From Amaurobius ferox (Eukaryota; Arthropoda; Arachnida; Araneae; Amaurobiidae): a DNA stretch of 64,000 nt. A program made the position numbers and the translations under genes. The number at the start of each line of letters is the position of its first letter. Position 1 is the stretch's first letter. Under the pieces are notes generated by a model that was not told the origin of the DNA, did no database searches, and saw only the letters and a list, made by a program, of their open reading frames with translations. This document shows positions 12,076-64,000 of the stretch, one piece after another. The stretch spans positions 161,749,250-161,813,249 of the forward strand of contig OX578135.1 in assembly GCA_951213105.1 (NCBI GenBank), in the 5' to 3' direction.

Positions 12076-12129
12076 ACAATTCGAACCCGAGCCCACTAGA
12101 CAGCAGCCGAAGACGCTATCCACTTCACC
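12076..12129 (-). mobile_element. tRNA-derived SINE fragment (uninterrupted)
   Basis: Fragment of the same SINE as 7485-7584/10351-10394. It runs B-box complement (TTCGAACC), GAGCCCACTAG, CAGCAGCCGAAGACGCTATC, CACTTCACC, without any hAT inside. It is cut off at a 40-bp tandem array. It serves as a related empty-site reference for the hAT at 7585. Confidence 0.75.
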
Positions 12130-12248
12130 ATTCCATTTATTAACTTTTACTTCTTTTCTTCAATTAACAATTCCATTTATTAACTTTTACTTCTTTTCTT
12201 CAATTAACAATTCCATTTATTAACTTTTACTTTTTTTCTTCAATTAAA
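12130..12248 (+). repeat. 40-bp tandem repeat, three copies
   Basis: Unit of 40 bp starting TTCCATTTATTAACTTTTAC at 12131, 12171 and 12211; the first two are identical by eye and the third has one substitution before it decays. Confidence 0.95.
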
Positions 12249-12411
12249 AATTTTTGGGGCATTTAGCCTTTTCCTTTTCTATTGACGTTCGTGCTTAGAA
12301 TGTTTGCGTAGAAACTGATGACATAATGTGGAAACTAGTGAACTTCCTTACTTCATCATTTTAGTATTAATTCTAGAACAAAATGTTTTTTCTTAGATAT
12401 TTCCCCATTTT

Positions 12412-13190
12412 ACTTTCCCTGCAATACATGGTAATGTATAGAGAAAGTATTGGAATCATGCCGAAAATCGCAACTCGAGTTTTCGACGGATCTACATGTT
12501 TCGAGACCTCTAGAATACGAAAAAACTATTTTTCGCGTGACGTCTGTGTGTGTGTCTGTCTGTGTGTGTGTTTGTCTGTCTCTCTGTGTGTCTGTCTGTC
12601 TGTGCAGATTTTGTATCCACTCTAACTCAAAAACTAATGAACCGAATTTCACAAAATTTGGTAAGTCACTTGTGGGCGAATCTGGTGCTGATTAGTTTTG
12701 GGTATGAATCGTGATAAAAGAACCAGCCTTTTTTTGCGAAATGGCCCGCAAAAGCTTGTATCCACTCTAGCTGGAAAACTAATGAACCGAATTTCACAAA
12801 AATCGGTTCATAAGTCACTTGTGGGATACCCTATTGCTGATTAGATTTTGGTACGATTCGGAAAAAAATAATTTGCCTTTTTTTGCGAAATGGCCCTCAA
12901 AAATCGTCAAAATCTAAAATAAATACATACGTATGCTCAAATATATCCATTAAATGCTTGTTTTATACGTAATTTTTAACGATGAAAAAGAATAAGACCA
13001 ACCCCACTACACTAGGACTACCCGTTCTCGAGATATTTTAGTTTTTTCGTATTTTCTCTACGCCACCTTTGAAAATAAGTCCACTTAATAAATGAGAATT
13101 ACAAGTGAATTAAAAGTGAATTAAATTTAATTAAAATAAAGATAACGTGGATATAAGTCTGCAGGGAAAGTCATGTGTTGCCCACATCAG
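12412..13190 (+). mobile_element. HINE-1 family repeat, copy D (reference copy)
   Basis: Best copy for reading the architecture, 779 bp. The 5' terminus is ACTTTCCCTGCA, part of a hairpin (ATACAT...ATGTAT within ACTTTC...GAAAGT). A (GTCT/GT)n tract spans about 12541-12604. Two ~146-bp subrepeats start at 12613 and 12759. Near the 3' end is TGCAGGGAAAGT at 13160-13171, the inverse of the 5' terminus, followed by the hairpin ATGTG/CACAT at 13173-13187 with a 5-nt loop. This arrangement matches Helentron-associated (DINE-1-like) elements. No protein is encoded. Confidence 0.88.
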
Positions 13191-13580
13191 ATTTTTACTT
13201 TCCCTGCAATACATGGTAATGTATAGGGAAAGTATTGGAATCATGTCGAAAATCGCAACTCGAGTTTTCGACGGATCTACCCGTTTCGAGACCTCTAGAA
13301 TACAAAAAACTATTTTTAGCGTGACGTCTGTGTCTGTCTATGTGTCTGTCTGTGCAGATTTTGTATCCACTCTAACCAGGGGCGGCATTTCAGCATTTCA
13401 TTTGGGGGTGCGAGATTTGTATGTATGAAAATCCACAATATGGAATAAATAAAATGTTTGTTAACGGGGGGGGGGGGGGGGACATAATTAGTGTTAATAT
13501 AATTTTTGTACATAATTATGTTAACATCGTTGTTGTTAACATAATTTTTAGAAATGCAAATATCTATATTTATTTACTTT

Positions 13581-15945
13581 TTATTGAAGTTTTAAACGCC
13601 GGTTCTTAGAGTCTGGAAGAAGAGAAAATTTTGTTACAATATCATCATAATCCAGTGCTACATCTTGTTCTATAGCTAAAACAGCTAAAGATGAAAGTCT
13701 TTCTTGTCCCATTGTACTGCGAAAATAATTTTTCAGTCTCCTGAGACACGAAAAAGATCTTTCACAACTGGCTGAGCTGATTGGCACAGTCAAAAACAAT
13801 TTAACTAATAATGTTATGACAGGAAACACATTTTTTAAATTCCGTTCTTTAAAATAATCCAGCCGACTTTTAAAATTGGGATGGTCTATGTTTTCATTTT
13901 TCACCATTGAATAAAACAGTCGCAATTCACATAGCAATTCCTCTTTCTGGAAGTCATATACTTTGCATATGGTTGAAACATTTTCTTTTTCTTTTTCGAC
14001 ATCTGATCCGGATAATACTGAACTAAGGGCAAACAAAACAGATATATTGTTCTCATTAAATCTTGTCTCAATTTCATTAGATACTGAATCTATAATTTCA
14101 TATTGAATATTGATTCTGTGATATGATTTAACATCATCATGGGGATTTTTTTCACCGCCTCCGAATTCGCTTGGAATTTTTTTACGCCTTTTTAGTTTTG
14201 GTCCAGAATAAGAATTTTTTTCGCAAAGTTCTGTCACAAAACTCCACACTTGATTGAAATATGCATCAGTGCGAAAAGAACTAACAGTTTCAATAGTAGC
14301 TTTAGCCAAAGCTTGCACAGTCTGAAAATTAAGATCAGATGACTGAAGATGCTTTGAGAGAGTATTGCATTGATCAAAAACACTGCGCAATACAAACAAA
14401 GTGAACAAAAACTCAAAAGATGTCATGCATGTTAAAAGGGCTTCGGCTCTTCCACCATTGAGATAATCGTTTTCAGATAAGTCTTCCAATGTTAAAATCA
14501 CCGTTTCAAAATTATCAAGTAGTGCTTTTATGGCTTTAACTCTTGAAGACCACCTCGTATCACTTAGTGATTGTAGAGTTGAAGAGCCTCCAGAAAAAGT
14601 ATTTGTTGATGAGCGAATCTTTTCGAAAATAGCATGTCTTTTATATGATGTTTCTATGAAAGAATATAATGCATTGAGCTGCTGAAATGCATTTCTAGCA
14701 GAAGGAATGGATGAGCATGCGCTAACTACACATACATTTAATATATGCGCATAACAATGGATATAAATTGCCAATGAATTTTCCTGTAAAAATCGTGCAG
14801 CCACACCACTGTACGGACCTCTCATATTGCTTGCACCATCATAACATTGAGCTCGTAAGTCTGAAATATTTAGCCCAAATGAGGAAATTACTTCTTTAAT
14901 TAAATTGAACAACGACTCTCCATCAGTTTTTTCTGTTCTGAAAAGGCCAGCAAATAATTCGTGTATTTCTAGGTCATCATCCACATATCGAAAAACTACA
15001 GCCACTTGTTCATGCCTGGAAATGTCTTGAGTTTCATCTACTATTATAGAATAATAGCATGCTTCTTTTATTTTATTTTGAATATGGTTACTGATTTGCG
15101 ATTTGCATAAATTAAGAATATGATTCTGGTGGTCTTTGTGAACATAAGTAAAAGATTTTTCTTTATTTTTAAATATTTTTTCAATTAAAGAACAATCTTT
15201 AGCTCTTAATTTCATCAATTCTAAAAAATTTCCTCTATTATTTGAGGTTATTTTTTCATCGTGTCCTCTCAAACCAACACCTTGTCGTGCACAAAAAACA
15301 ACAGTTTCACACACCTTTTCCATATAACGGCGATTTTCTTCAACTTCTTTTGAATACTGCTTATCAAGTTTGGCACAGACTGAACCTGAAGACAGGGTTT
15401 CGGTAAAATTTAAAAGACAGCTCTCTGCTTTTTTGTGAGAAGAACATGAATCATGGGCCTTGAATTTTTGAACTGCTTTTGACCAGTTACTAAAGCCATC
15501 AAGAAGATTCAGTGTATCGTTTATTAGCTTCTGAAAATGCTCTACATGAAAAACAAAACGCTGTATTCGTAGAAGGACTGTATTCTAGCCATTTATATAA
15601 ATTATACCACTCTTTTCTAAACTTGCGACCTCTTTTATCAGTTGGGAAGAGAGAAAGTTCAGGCTGATATGGACCTAAAATTATGTTTTCTTTGGCACTT
15701 TGAGGACCGTTAGCAGGATCTCTTTCATGAAGCAAATTTGTCGCACTTCCCTTTGTTTTACTTTCTGTTTCAATCGGACTTTCTGATAGCACAATTTCAA
15801 ATGCATCTATACTTCCAATTTCTGCTTCATAAACAGCATTATCTTCCTCAAGATTTTCATCGGGAGGCACATTTTCATCGAATTTTGGACATTTTATGAA
15901 AAATTCACTAATGTCTCTATTCAAGCGACGCTTTTTCGAACTCAT
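13581..15945 (-). pseudogene. hAT transposase, TTF/ZMYM1-like, one frameshift
   Basis: The N-terminal piece (15945-15499) begins MSSKKRRLNRDISEFF and holds a TTF-type zinc finger (PTDKRGRKFRKEWYN, AFCFSCRAF). The 580-residue piece (15323-13581) has the DUF4371/RNase-H-like core (VDETQDISRHEQVAV, CYDGASNMRG, IHCYAHILN), DTRWSSR, and the C-terminal hAT dimerisation segment (SSASCERSFSCLRRLKNYF). The frame of the large piece stays open upstream past its first ATG, so a single indel near 15500, within the zinc finger, separates the pieces. Few lesions and a perfect target duplication imply a recent insertion. Family assignment is from motifs; which hAT subgroup is less certain. Confidence 0.93.
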
Positions 15946-16549
15946 AACTGCCCTAAAATATGTACTACTGCCCTAATCGCGTTTTTTCCTTCAACGCAAA
16001 CACAAAGTCACCATCAGTCTTGAGGAGCAAGAAGCCAATGAGAATAATTCGCTGGAGCCAACAATGAACAAAACATGCGAGCCAAAGAGAATCTATTGTC
16101 TGAGTGAGCAATAAAAGCTCATGACTGATTTAGAACCTCCAGGAGATACATTCCATAGTGGCTAGGGACACACACACGAGACGCTTTTCACACACGAGAG
16201 AGATTTAGAATGTATCCTCAGTTCGTCAATGCTAAATAATGTTGTAGCGCCTCCTAGTCTAAGACCACCCAAGTAGTTAATCTCTTTCCTTCACAGCGTG
16301 GGAACCGAAGGCATATGTATATTCTTTGCCGAAGGGCTTCAAAGAATTCGGACACTTGAAAATTTCAAGTGAAAAAGATAACATCACCACAATGCCCAAT
16401 CTTTTCAAGTTGAAAAGGATTCGTTCCAGCCGGAAGTGGAAAGCTTCACTGTGAAGGTCGGCTCTATTGAAGCTCCATAGCGTGAGAAAAGTGACCAGTG
16501 GACAGTCAATAAAAAAAGGGAGAAGTCGATAGACGACGAGGAAAAATTT

Positions 16550-16569
16550 GGGGGCGCGGCCGCGCCCCC
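16550..16569. repeat. Perfect 20-bp GC palindrome in hAT end
   Basis: GGGGGCGCGGCCGCGCCCCC, self-complementary, 15 bp inside the right terminus; a plausible transposase-binding or structural subterminal site. Confidence 0.95.
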
Positions 16570-17161
16570 TATTTGCCGCCCCTGACTCTAACTAAAAAAC
16601 TAATTGACCGAATTTCATAGAATTTGGTAGGTATGTCACTTGTGGGCGGATCTGGTGCTGATTAGTTTTCGGTACGATTTGGGATAAAAGAACCCGCCTT
16701 TTTTTGCGAAATGGCTCGCAAAGGCTTGTATCCACTCTAGCTAAAATTCTAATGGACCGAATTTCACAAAATTTGGTAGATAAGTCGCTTGGGGGTCACG
16801 CTGGTGCTGATTAGATTTTGGTACGATTCGGAAAAAAATAAACTGCCTTTTTTTGCAAAATGGCCCGAAAAAAAATCGCCAAAATTTAAAATAAAGAACT
16901 ACGTATGCTCAAATATATCCATTAAATGCTCGTTTAATACGTAATTTTTAACGAAGAAAAGAATAAGACCAACCCCATTACACTAGGATTAGCCGTTCTC
17001 GAAATATTTTAGTTTTTTCGTATTTTCTCTACGCCACCTTTGAAAATAAGTCCAGTTACCAAATGAGAACGAAAATTGAATTAAAAGTGAATTAAATTTA
17101 ATTAAAATACACAGAACGTGGATATAAGTCTGCAGGCAAAGTCATGTACTGCCCATATCAG

Positions 17162-20100
17162 ATTTTTAGATATTTTATTTGCGTTGTCGAAATTCTTATT
17201 ACTTTTTAAATGACTGAAATTTAGTATATGGCACTGATTCACAATTTTCATAATTTGAAAAAAATTGTTCCTGCTGTGATCTATTTCATTAATCAATATT
17301 TTATAAGGCATATATGGAGTGATGAAATGGAAAACGTAATATTTGGTTACCAATTTCCCCCACCTAGAAAATTTTAAAACGCTTATAAAACGACCTTATG
17401 CATTCGTGTTTTATATATAGGGTCTTATTTTAACCCTTTACAATATATATGAAATATACGTAATTACAATGTTTTACAAAGACAGCACAAAAATCACTGG
17501 TGCGACGTTTCTAATGATATCGCCGGAAACCTATTATTTACACGTCTTCATAACAATTTGAAGCACGGATTCATTTCTCTAGAAGAAATTTCGTCGCCTT
17601 TCGCAAAATTTTAATGTGTAAATTAAATTTATTCCTGCCTCCCGGGCAGCATCGGTTACATTACGTAACAAAACAAAACTACCTGTGACGTAGCGGATTC
17701 TCTCGAGATTTAATTTCTAACCTCCTTCCCACTATGTTTCATCATTATTTCATAATTTTTAGTTCCTTTTTATGAAATCGTTCCTACCCCTACATTGCAA
17801 GCACTGAGGGTCCAGGTGTGACTGCACAGTACATGCCCTATTTGCTGCAAAAACGCTCGCTTCTTCATAATCAAAATCAATGCATGGCAGCTTATGCAAT
17901 ATATCAGTCATGACGTCAGAGGAAAGTTGTATAATCTAATCAGAAGCAGTAAGAGAACTCTTCAACTTCTATTTTCTATCAAAAACAAAGGGGAAGGAAA
18001 AGAAGTAGGGAGGGAAGACAATGTTTTGATATTTTTACTGATAGTGCGTATTATATTTACTCTCCTAGTGCATTCTAATTTTCCGTGTAAGTCTGCTCGA
18101 TCATATTATTGAATCTCGTGTATATGCTTTCTTCATATTCTGTGGAAAGCAGATTTCTCTATTTCTGAATTTTCGTCTGCAACTTGGAACATTCCGGGTT
18201 TTGTCAAGTAATATTTCAACAAATTTTTGTATGTGTAATTAACAGTAAATATTTGATCATAAATTTCTGGATATCTTATTTGCTTTTATACTTAATGTAT
18301 GTGAGTTGCACGAAGCAACAGTATATTTGTTGAAAAGTAAATGCGTATAATTATGAAGGAATCCAACAGTTAGTTCTATTGCTGTGTTCTCATGAAATTT
18401 TCTAAACATTTTAACTCACCCCAATATAGTCCAATATAGAAGGACGTATAGTAATTAAATATTTATCATTAAAACAAATTGTGTGTTTTCTTTTAAACAT
18501 ATTATTACATGTGTGAAAAATACAAATTATCACCTTTCCTTCTTGAAATACCTCTGTGTTTGTAAATTTTTAAAAAGTTGTTCTGCTAATAATCAGTTTG
18601 CAGTGATAGTAAGGGGATAAAATCAAATAAAAATTAGGAATTTATCTGTAATATGTCTATTAAGAAAATGTAATTTATTTATATTTTATTATTCTGTTAA
18701 AAGATGTTTGGTAAAACCACAAGTATAAAAGCCAATTTATTTGATTTCAAGGTGCCCTGTAACAGTACTTCTGCTGCATTTGGATTATAATGTTCCTAAA
18801 CCTCAAACATATTCTTACTAAATTTCATCACATTTTCAAAAATTCAACGTTTATTAACTATGGGTGTATATAATTTAGCAAAGCTAATCGGATTTAGTCA
18901 TTCAATTTAATTTTGGCAATTTCATGAAACATAGGTTAAAGGTTACAAGCAAAATATCTTTAAATGAATTATTTTTATATTTTGATTTATTATTCATGTT
19001 AATTTTTTAATTATTTTGACACATTCAGTACAATTGTGCAATTCAAGGAATTCTTGTGTAGTCATATGAGTCCACAAGAATCCTTTTCTATCCATCCTTT
19101 AAATATTAATCATTAGATGGACTGAACTATCATATTTTCACAATTTGGTTAATTACAGGTTAATTTTTTTATTAGTGTTACATAAATAGTGTGATTGCAC
19201 AATTCAACTTGCCCAGAAGAATTTAACAGTTTATCTAGAAGAATTTAATATTATCTAGTTATGAAGACAATATCATTCGTTCCCCATAATAATGCAATGC
19301 CAGAGTATATATTCTGTATTAAAAAATATGGGGTCAATTTTAGGCTACATTTGAGTGCAGACACATTACATTTCTTAATTATTTAAAAAAAATAAAGAAC
19401 ATGTCAAATGTTCTTAGTTTAGGAAGAAATGTCATGTTTTAGGAAGAAATTGCCAAAGTCTGAGCTAGAGTAGGCTAAAAAACAAAACAAAAAACTAACC
19501 AACTAAATTTAGTTTAAGCTAAGCATATTCTATTTTCTTAAGGATTTTGAAATTTCTTTTTTGCTCAGTAATGAAGACTAATTTATTCATATGTTTGTTT
19601 AGTTATAATGTTAATTAAATTTTTGATTGTTCGGGTCACTTTTAATTTTCACAAATTATTTCTAAAATTCACAAAATGGGTACTATTTGAAAAAGTTTGA
19701 ATAGACCCTTGACCCCAGCAGAATCTAGCAGAACTATTCACCTTTTATTAGTTTGTTCTTATTGATAATAAACTTTTTGAACAATTTACTGACTGATTTT
19801 CTAATAGTAATCTAACTCGGATGATTCAACAATTTAACTAGACCTGGTTAGCTAGACAAATAGTGTTTCATTAGTCCCAGTCAAGTATTACTTGGTTAAC
19901 TGAGCATACGGTATTAAACTTAAATTTTGAGAAATTGTTTTGATTAACTGTTGTGTAGCAATAGATAATAAATATCAGTTGGCTGGTGCCTGACCATCAA
20001 AGCATTCAGTGAACTGTATTTTACATATTTTTAAATATCTAATCAGGGATGCCATACAGCAGTGTACCTAGTTGACTAGGTAGTAAATAAAATTTTGTTA

Positions 20101-20469
20101 ATTGCAATTTTAAAAATTTCGAGCACGCAGCTAGCTGCGGAACGCATCAGTATGTAGAAATATTTTATTGATTAGACATATGTGAAGAAACTTTCATATC
20201 TGAAAAAGTTAATTTTGCCTGCTTACTAGATAGAAATAAGTTTAAAATATTATACTTTCTATAACATGTATTCTCATATGTAAAACGCAATTAATAATCT
20301 ATAAATATTTAAAAGAACCCAAACAAGATTATTATCAGAATGTAGCAGAAGTGTGCAAATAGGATTTATTGAAAATCAAATGAAATGGGAAAATTGCTAC
20401 AAATTGTGTTATAAAATTTGTGTTTTCTTTAAATTTTTCTGATGATAGACTTTATACGTTTCATTACAG
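17162..20469. other. Upstream region of the FAXDC2-like gene, no feature called
   Basis: About 3.3 kb of AT-rich single-copy-looking sequence. I could not identify a first non-coding exon, promoter or RNA gene. The acceptor-like sequence before 20470 implies that a 5' untranslated exon exists upstream, but its position is unknown. Confidence 0.4.
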
Positions 20470-20489
20470 GTATAAAAATAGAAATAAAA

Positions 20490-62229
<41,740 letters not shown>

Positions 62230-62295
62230 GTAAGATAACATGAATCCTGCACTGATAATGATTATCTTATTTTGTTGCTTAGAGTTCAGCTTTTT

Positions 62296-63297
62296 AACAC
62301 TTTTCAACATAGTTAAAAAGTGTTTATGACTTTAGTCATTCTGTCTGCCCTTTTACATGATAACTGCTGCAAAAATAACTTTATCAAAATGAAATTTTAG
62401 TATGTTGTTGAGACGGTCTGTGTAACACATGGTAATGAATAATATCACTCAATTAGTGTTGGATTTAACCTGGATTGAAAATATGAAATACATTGAACCC
62501 TATGGAACTTAATTTTTCAAACATTTTTTAAGCAAAGTTAAAATTCACAAATTGCTTCGAAAATTTTCATAAATATTCAAATTATTACATAAAATGTGTA
62601 AAAAAAATTTCAGCTAAATATATTTAGTTTTTTACATAAAAATTGAAATAATAATTACACCCGTGATATATGAAGTAATCCCGTGACTTCTTGCAAAATA
62701 AGATTTGTCTTCCATTTTTTATGCTGTTACTGTATATGTTTAAAGCTTGTTTAAATGTATATTTAGTGCTGCATCTGTCATAAAAAAAAATGCTTCATTT
62801 TGGCGTATTATCTGTACATATATCTAAATTCTGTGCCAACACAATAACAATATTTTTTACTTTAAATTACCACTAAACTTTGATTATTTCTACAACGAAG
62901 GAAGCCGAATTTTGACATATGTAGAATGTAAACATATCAAGCAATTGTACGGTGAGTTGTATAAGAATTGCTGAATTTTTTTCACACAAAATTATTTAGC
63001 TCTGGAATATAAGTAATATGAATGAAATATTCATTGATTTTTCATTGAGAGGCAAACAATTTATATTTCAATGACGCCATTTGAATAAAGTTCATTTTAT
63101 GTAACTAGCATTGTCTTTTCAATGAAGTTTTAAGTTTTCAAGTATAATAGATTACTGTAGTACTGTGATAATTTTTAAATTATCAATGTGGAGTGAGTGC
63201 ATCATATTTTTGAGATGTAAAATTAAATTAATTTTTAAATAAAATTGCATTTTGGTTGGAAAATGTTTCATAATCAATGCTTTATGCATGATTGATC
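62296..63297 (+). mobile_element. HINE-2 family repeat, copy 4
   Basis: Complete, 1,002 bp, plus strand. 5' terminus AACACTTTTCAACATAG within a hairpin (partner AAAAAGTGTT at 62316-62325), then TCATTCTGTCTG. Near the 3' end is GTTGGAAAATGTT (63254-63266), and then the hairpin ATCAATGC...ATTGAT to 63297 and a T run. Opposite in direction to copy 3. Begins 66 bp after exon 5. Confidence 0.85.
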
Positions 63298-64000
63298 TTT
63301 TTTGTTACTTATTGGTCTTTTAAAATTTTATTAAAATGGAAAACATATCAGGATCTTAAGTATTGCAAAGATCATAATTTGCAAGGATGAGAATCCTTAA
63401 TTATTCCACGGCTTTCTACTTCAAATTTTTAACTGACTTTTCTGTGGAAGCTCTGACACTTTATTGCTACTTTTTGCGTGAATTGATTCATTAGAAAATC
63501 CCTCTATGAATTTGTGATTAGATTATATGTCCATTTTGTTATGTTCTACAAGTGTGTGAATTTATTCCCAATTTTTTATACATAGATTTTTTGCAATATA
63601 TCTATTAATATATTAAATTTAATCCTCATTTTTGTGATGAAAAATAAATTTCTGCCAATTTGAAATTTTATTTATATTTTTTGTTCTTTGTAAATCTTCT
63701 ACAGTTCCATGATTTTGATCTACAATTCTTGTATGTCAAGAAATCCCAAGATCTTTGATTTTATATCGGATTTGGGGGGGGGGGGGGGGTACAGAATGAT
63801 CAAAAGCTACATATCAATGTTAATAGTAAAACATTGATGTTTTTAAAGACTTAAATGTTATATTTATACTAATCAGAATATAAGAGGTAGAGCATGTTGA
63901 AGCAAGGTCTAACTCTGATCATCCAAGAAGTACTTTTGCATGCAAGATTGTGTAAAGTAAACTAATATTTACATCATATATGCAAAGAAAACAAAGTGTA
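63298..64000. other. Intron 5 (part), poly-G tract
   Basis: AT-rich, with a run of about 15 G at 63774-63789. The final exon expected for the FAXDC2-like gene (starting with FN-CYG-type coding in relatives) was looked for and not found before the window ends. Confidence 0.5.

Larger units (their letters stand above)
13377..16584 (-). mobile_element. hAT DNA transposon with intact 8-bp TSD (3,208 bp)
   Basis: Terminal inverted repeats CAGGGGCGGC at both ends, flanked by a perfect 8-bp duplication ACTCTAAC at 13369-13376 and 16585-16592. It sits inside HINE-1 copy E, whose sequence resumes exactly after the duplication. The transposase is on the minus strand. A perfect 20-bp GC palindrome lies just inside the right end. 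A poly-G tract at about 13466-13480 lies near the left end. Confidence 0.97.
13197..17161 (+). mobile_element. HINE-1 family repeat, copy E, split by hAT
   Basis: Begins 6 bp after copy D in the same direction (13197-13376) and resumes after the hAT at 16593-17161. Without the insertion and one target duplication it is about 749 bp. The 5' hairpin is nearly perfect (ACTTTCCCT/AGGGAAAGT with ATACAT/ATGTAT inside). The 3' end carries CTGCAGGCAAAGT and a slightly decayed hairpin. Copies D and E together form a head-to-tail tandem. Confidence 0.9.

Overview
This is eukaryotic, probably arthropod and most likely arachnid/spider, nuclear DNA. It is AT-rich, has GT-AG introns, and is packed with transposable elements of animal type. 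The arachnid guess is inference: it rests on the style of the Gag protein, the hAT and Tc1 families and the HINE-like repeats, not on a diagnostic marker.

Only one host gene is supported. It is a plus-strand FAXDC2-like membrane fatty-acid hydroxylase whose five visible coding exons (20490-20644, 27770-27873, 49873-49994, 56633-56838, 61957-62229) keep a single open frame across introns of 7.1, 22, 6.6 and 5.1 kb. The last exon lies beyond the window. The 860 visible coding bases are spread over 41.7 kb, and most of the rest is mobile DNA.

Layout. 1-3.5 kb: two short non-coding families with rolling-circle (Helentron/HINE-like) architecture. 4.07-5.0 kb: a 16-copy 58-bp satellite. 6-17.2 kb: upstream region with HINE-1 copies, a Charlie-type hAT inserted in a tRNA-derived SINE, and a nearly intact hAT (TTF/ZMYM type) inserted in a HINE-1 copy with a perfect 8-bp duplication. 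17.2-20.5 kb: no recognisable gene. Intron 1: a mariner-type element, a Penelope-like reverse transcriptase remnant beside a long TA microsatellite, and two decayed Tc1-like elements. Intron 2: a young LTR retrotransposon that encodes Gag-protease but no polymerase, two hAT MITEs, an internally deleted Tigger element, degenerate tandem repeats, an old ~7-kb hAT-like insertion and a HINE-2 copy. Intron 3: a 3.8-kb element with ~890-bp terminal inverted repeats and a family of protein fragments I cannot name, then a TTAA-flanked MITE. Intron 4: a 5'-truncated non-LTR retrotransposon in a tandem array. Downstream of exon 5: another HINE-2 copy.

Strongest leads: (1) two unrelated families sharing the asymmetric-inverted-repeat plus 3' hairpin design of Helentron-associated elements; (2) a Gag-Pro-only LTR element whose LTRs differ, by eye, at one of 677 positions; (3) the long-TIR element with the unnamed protein; (4) oppositely oriented HINE-2 copies closely flanking exons 3-5, which could pair in the pre-mRNA.
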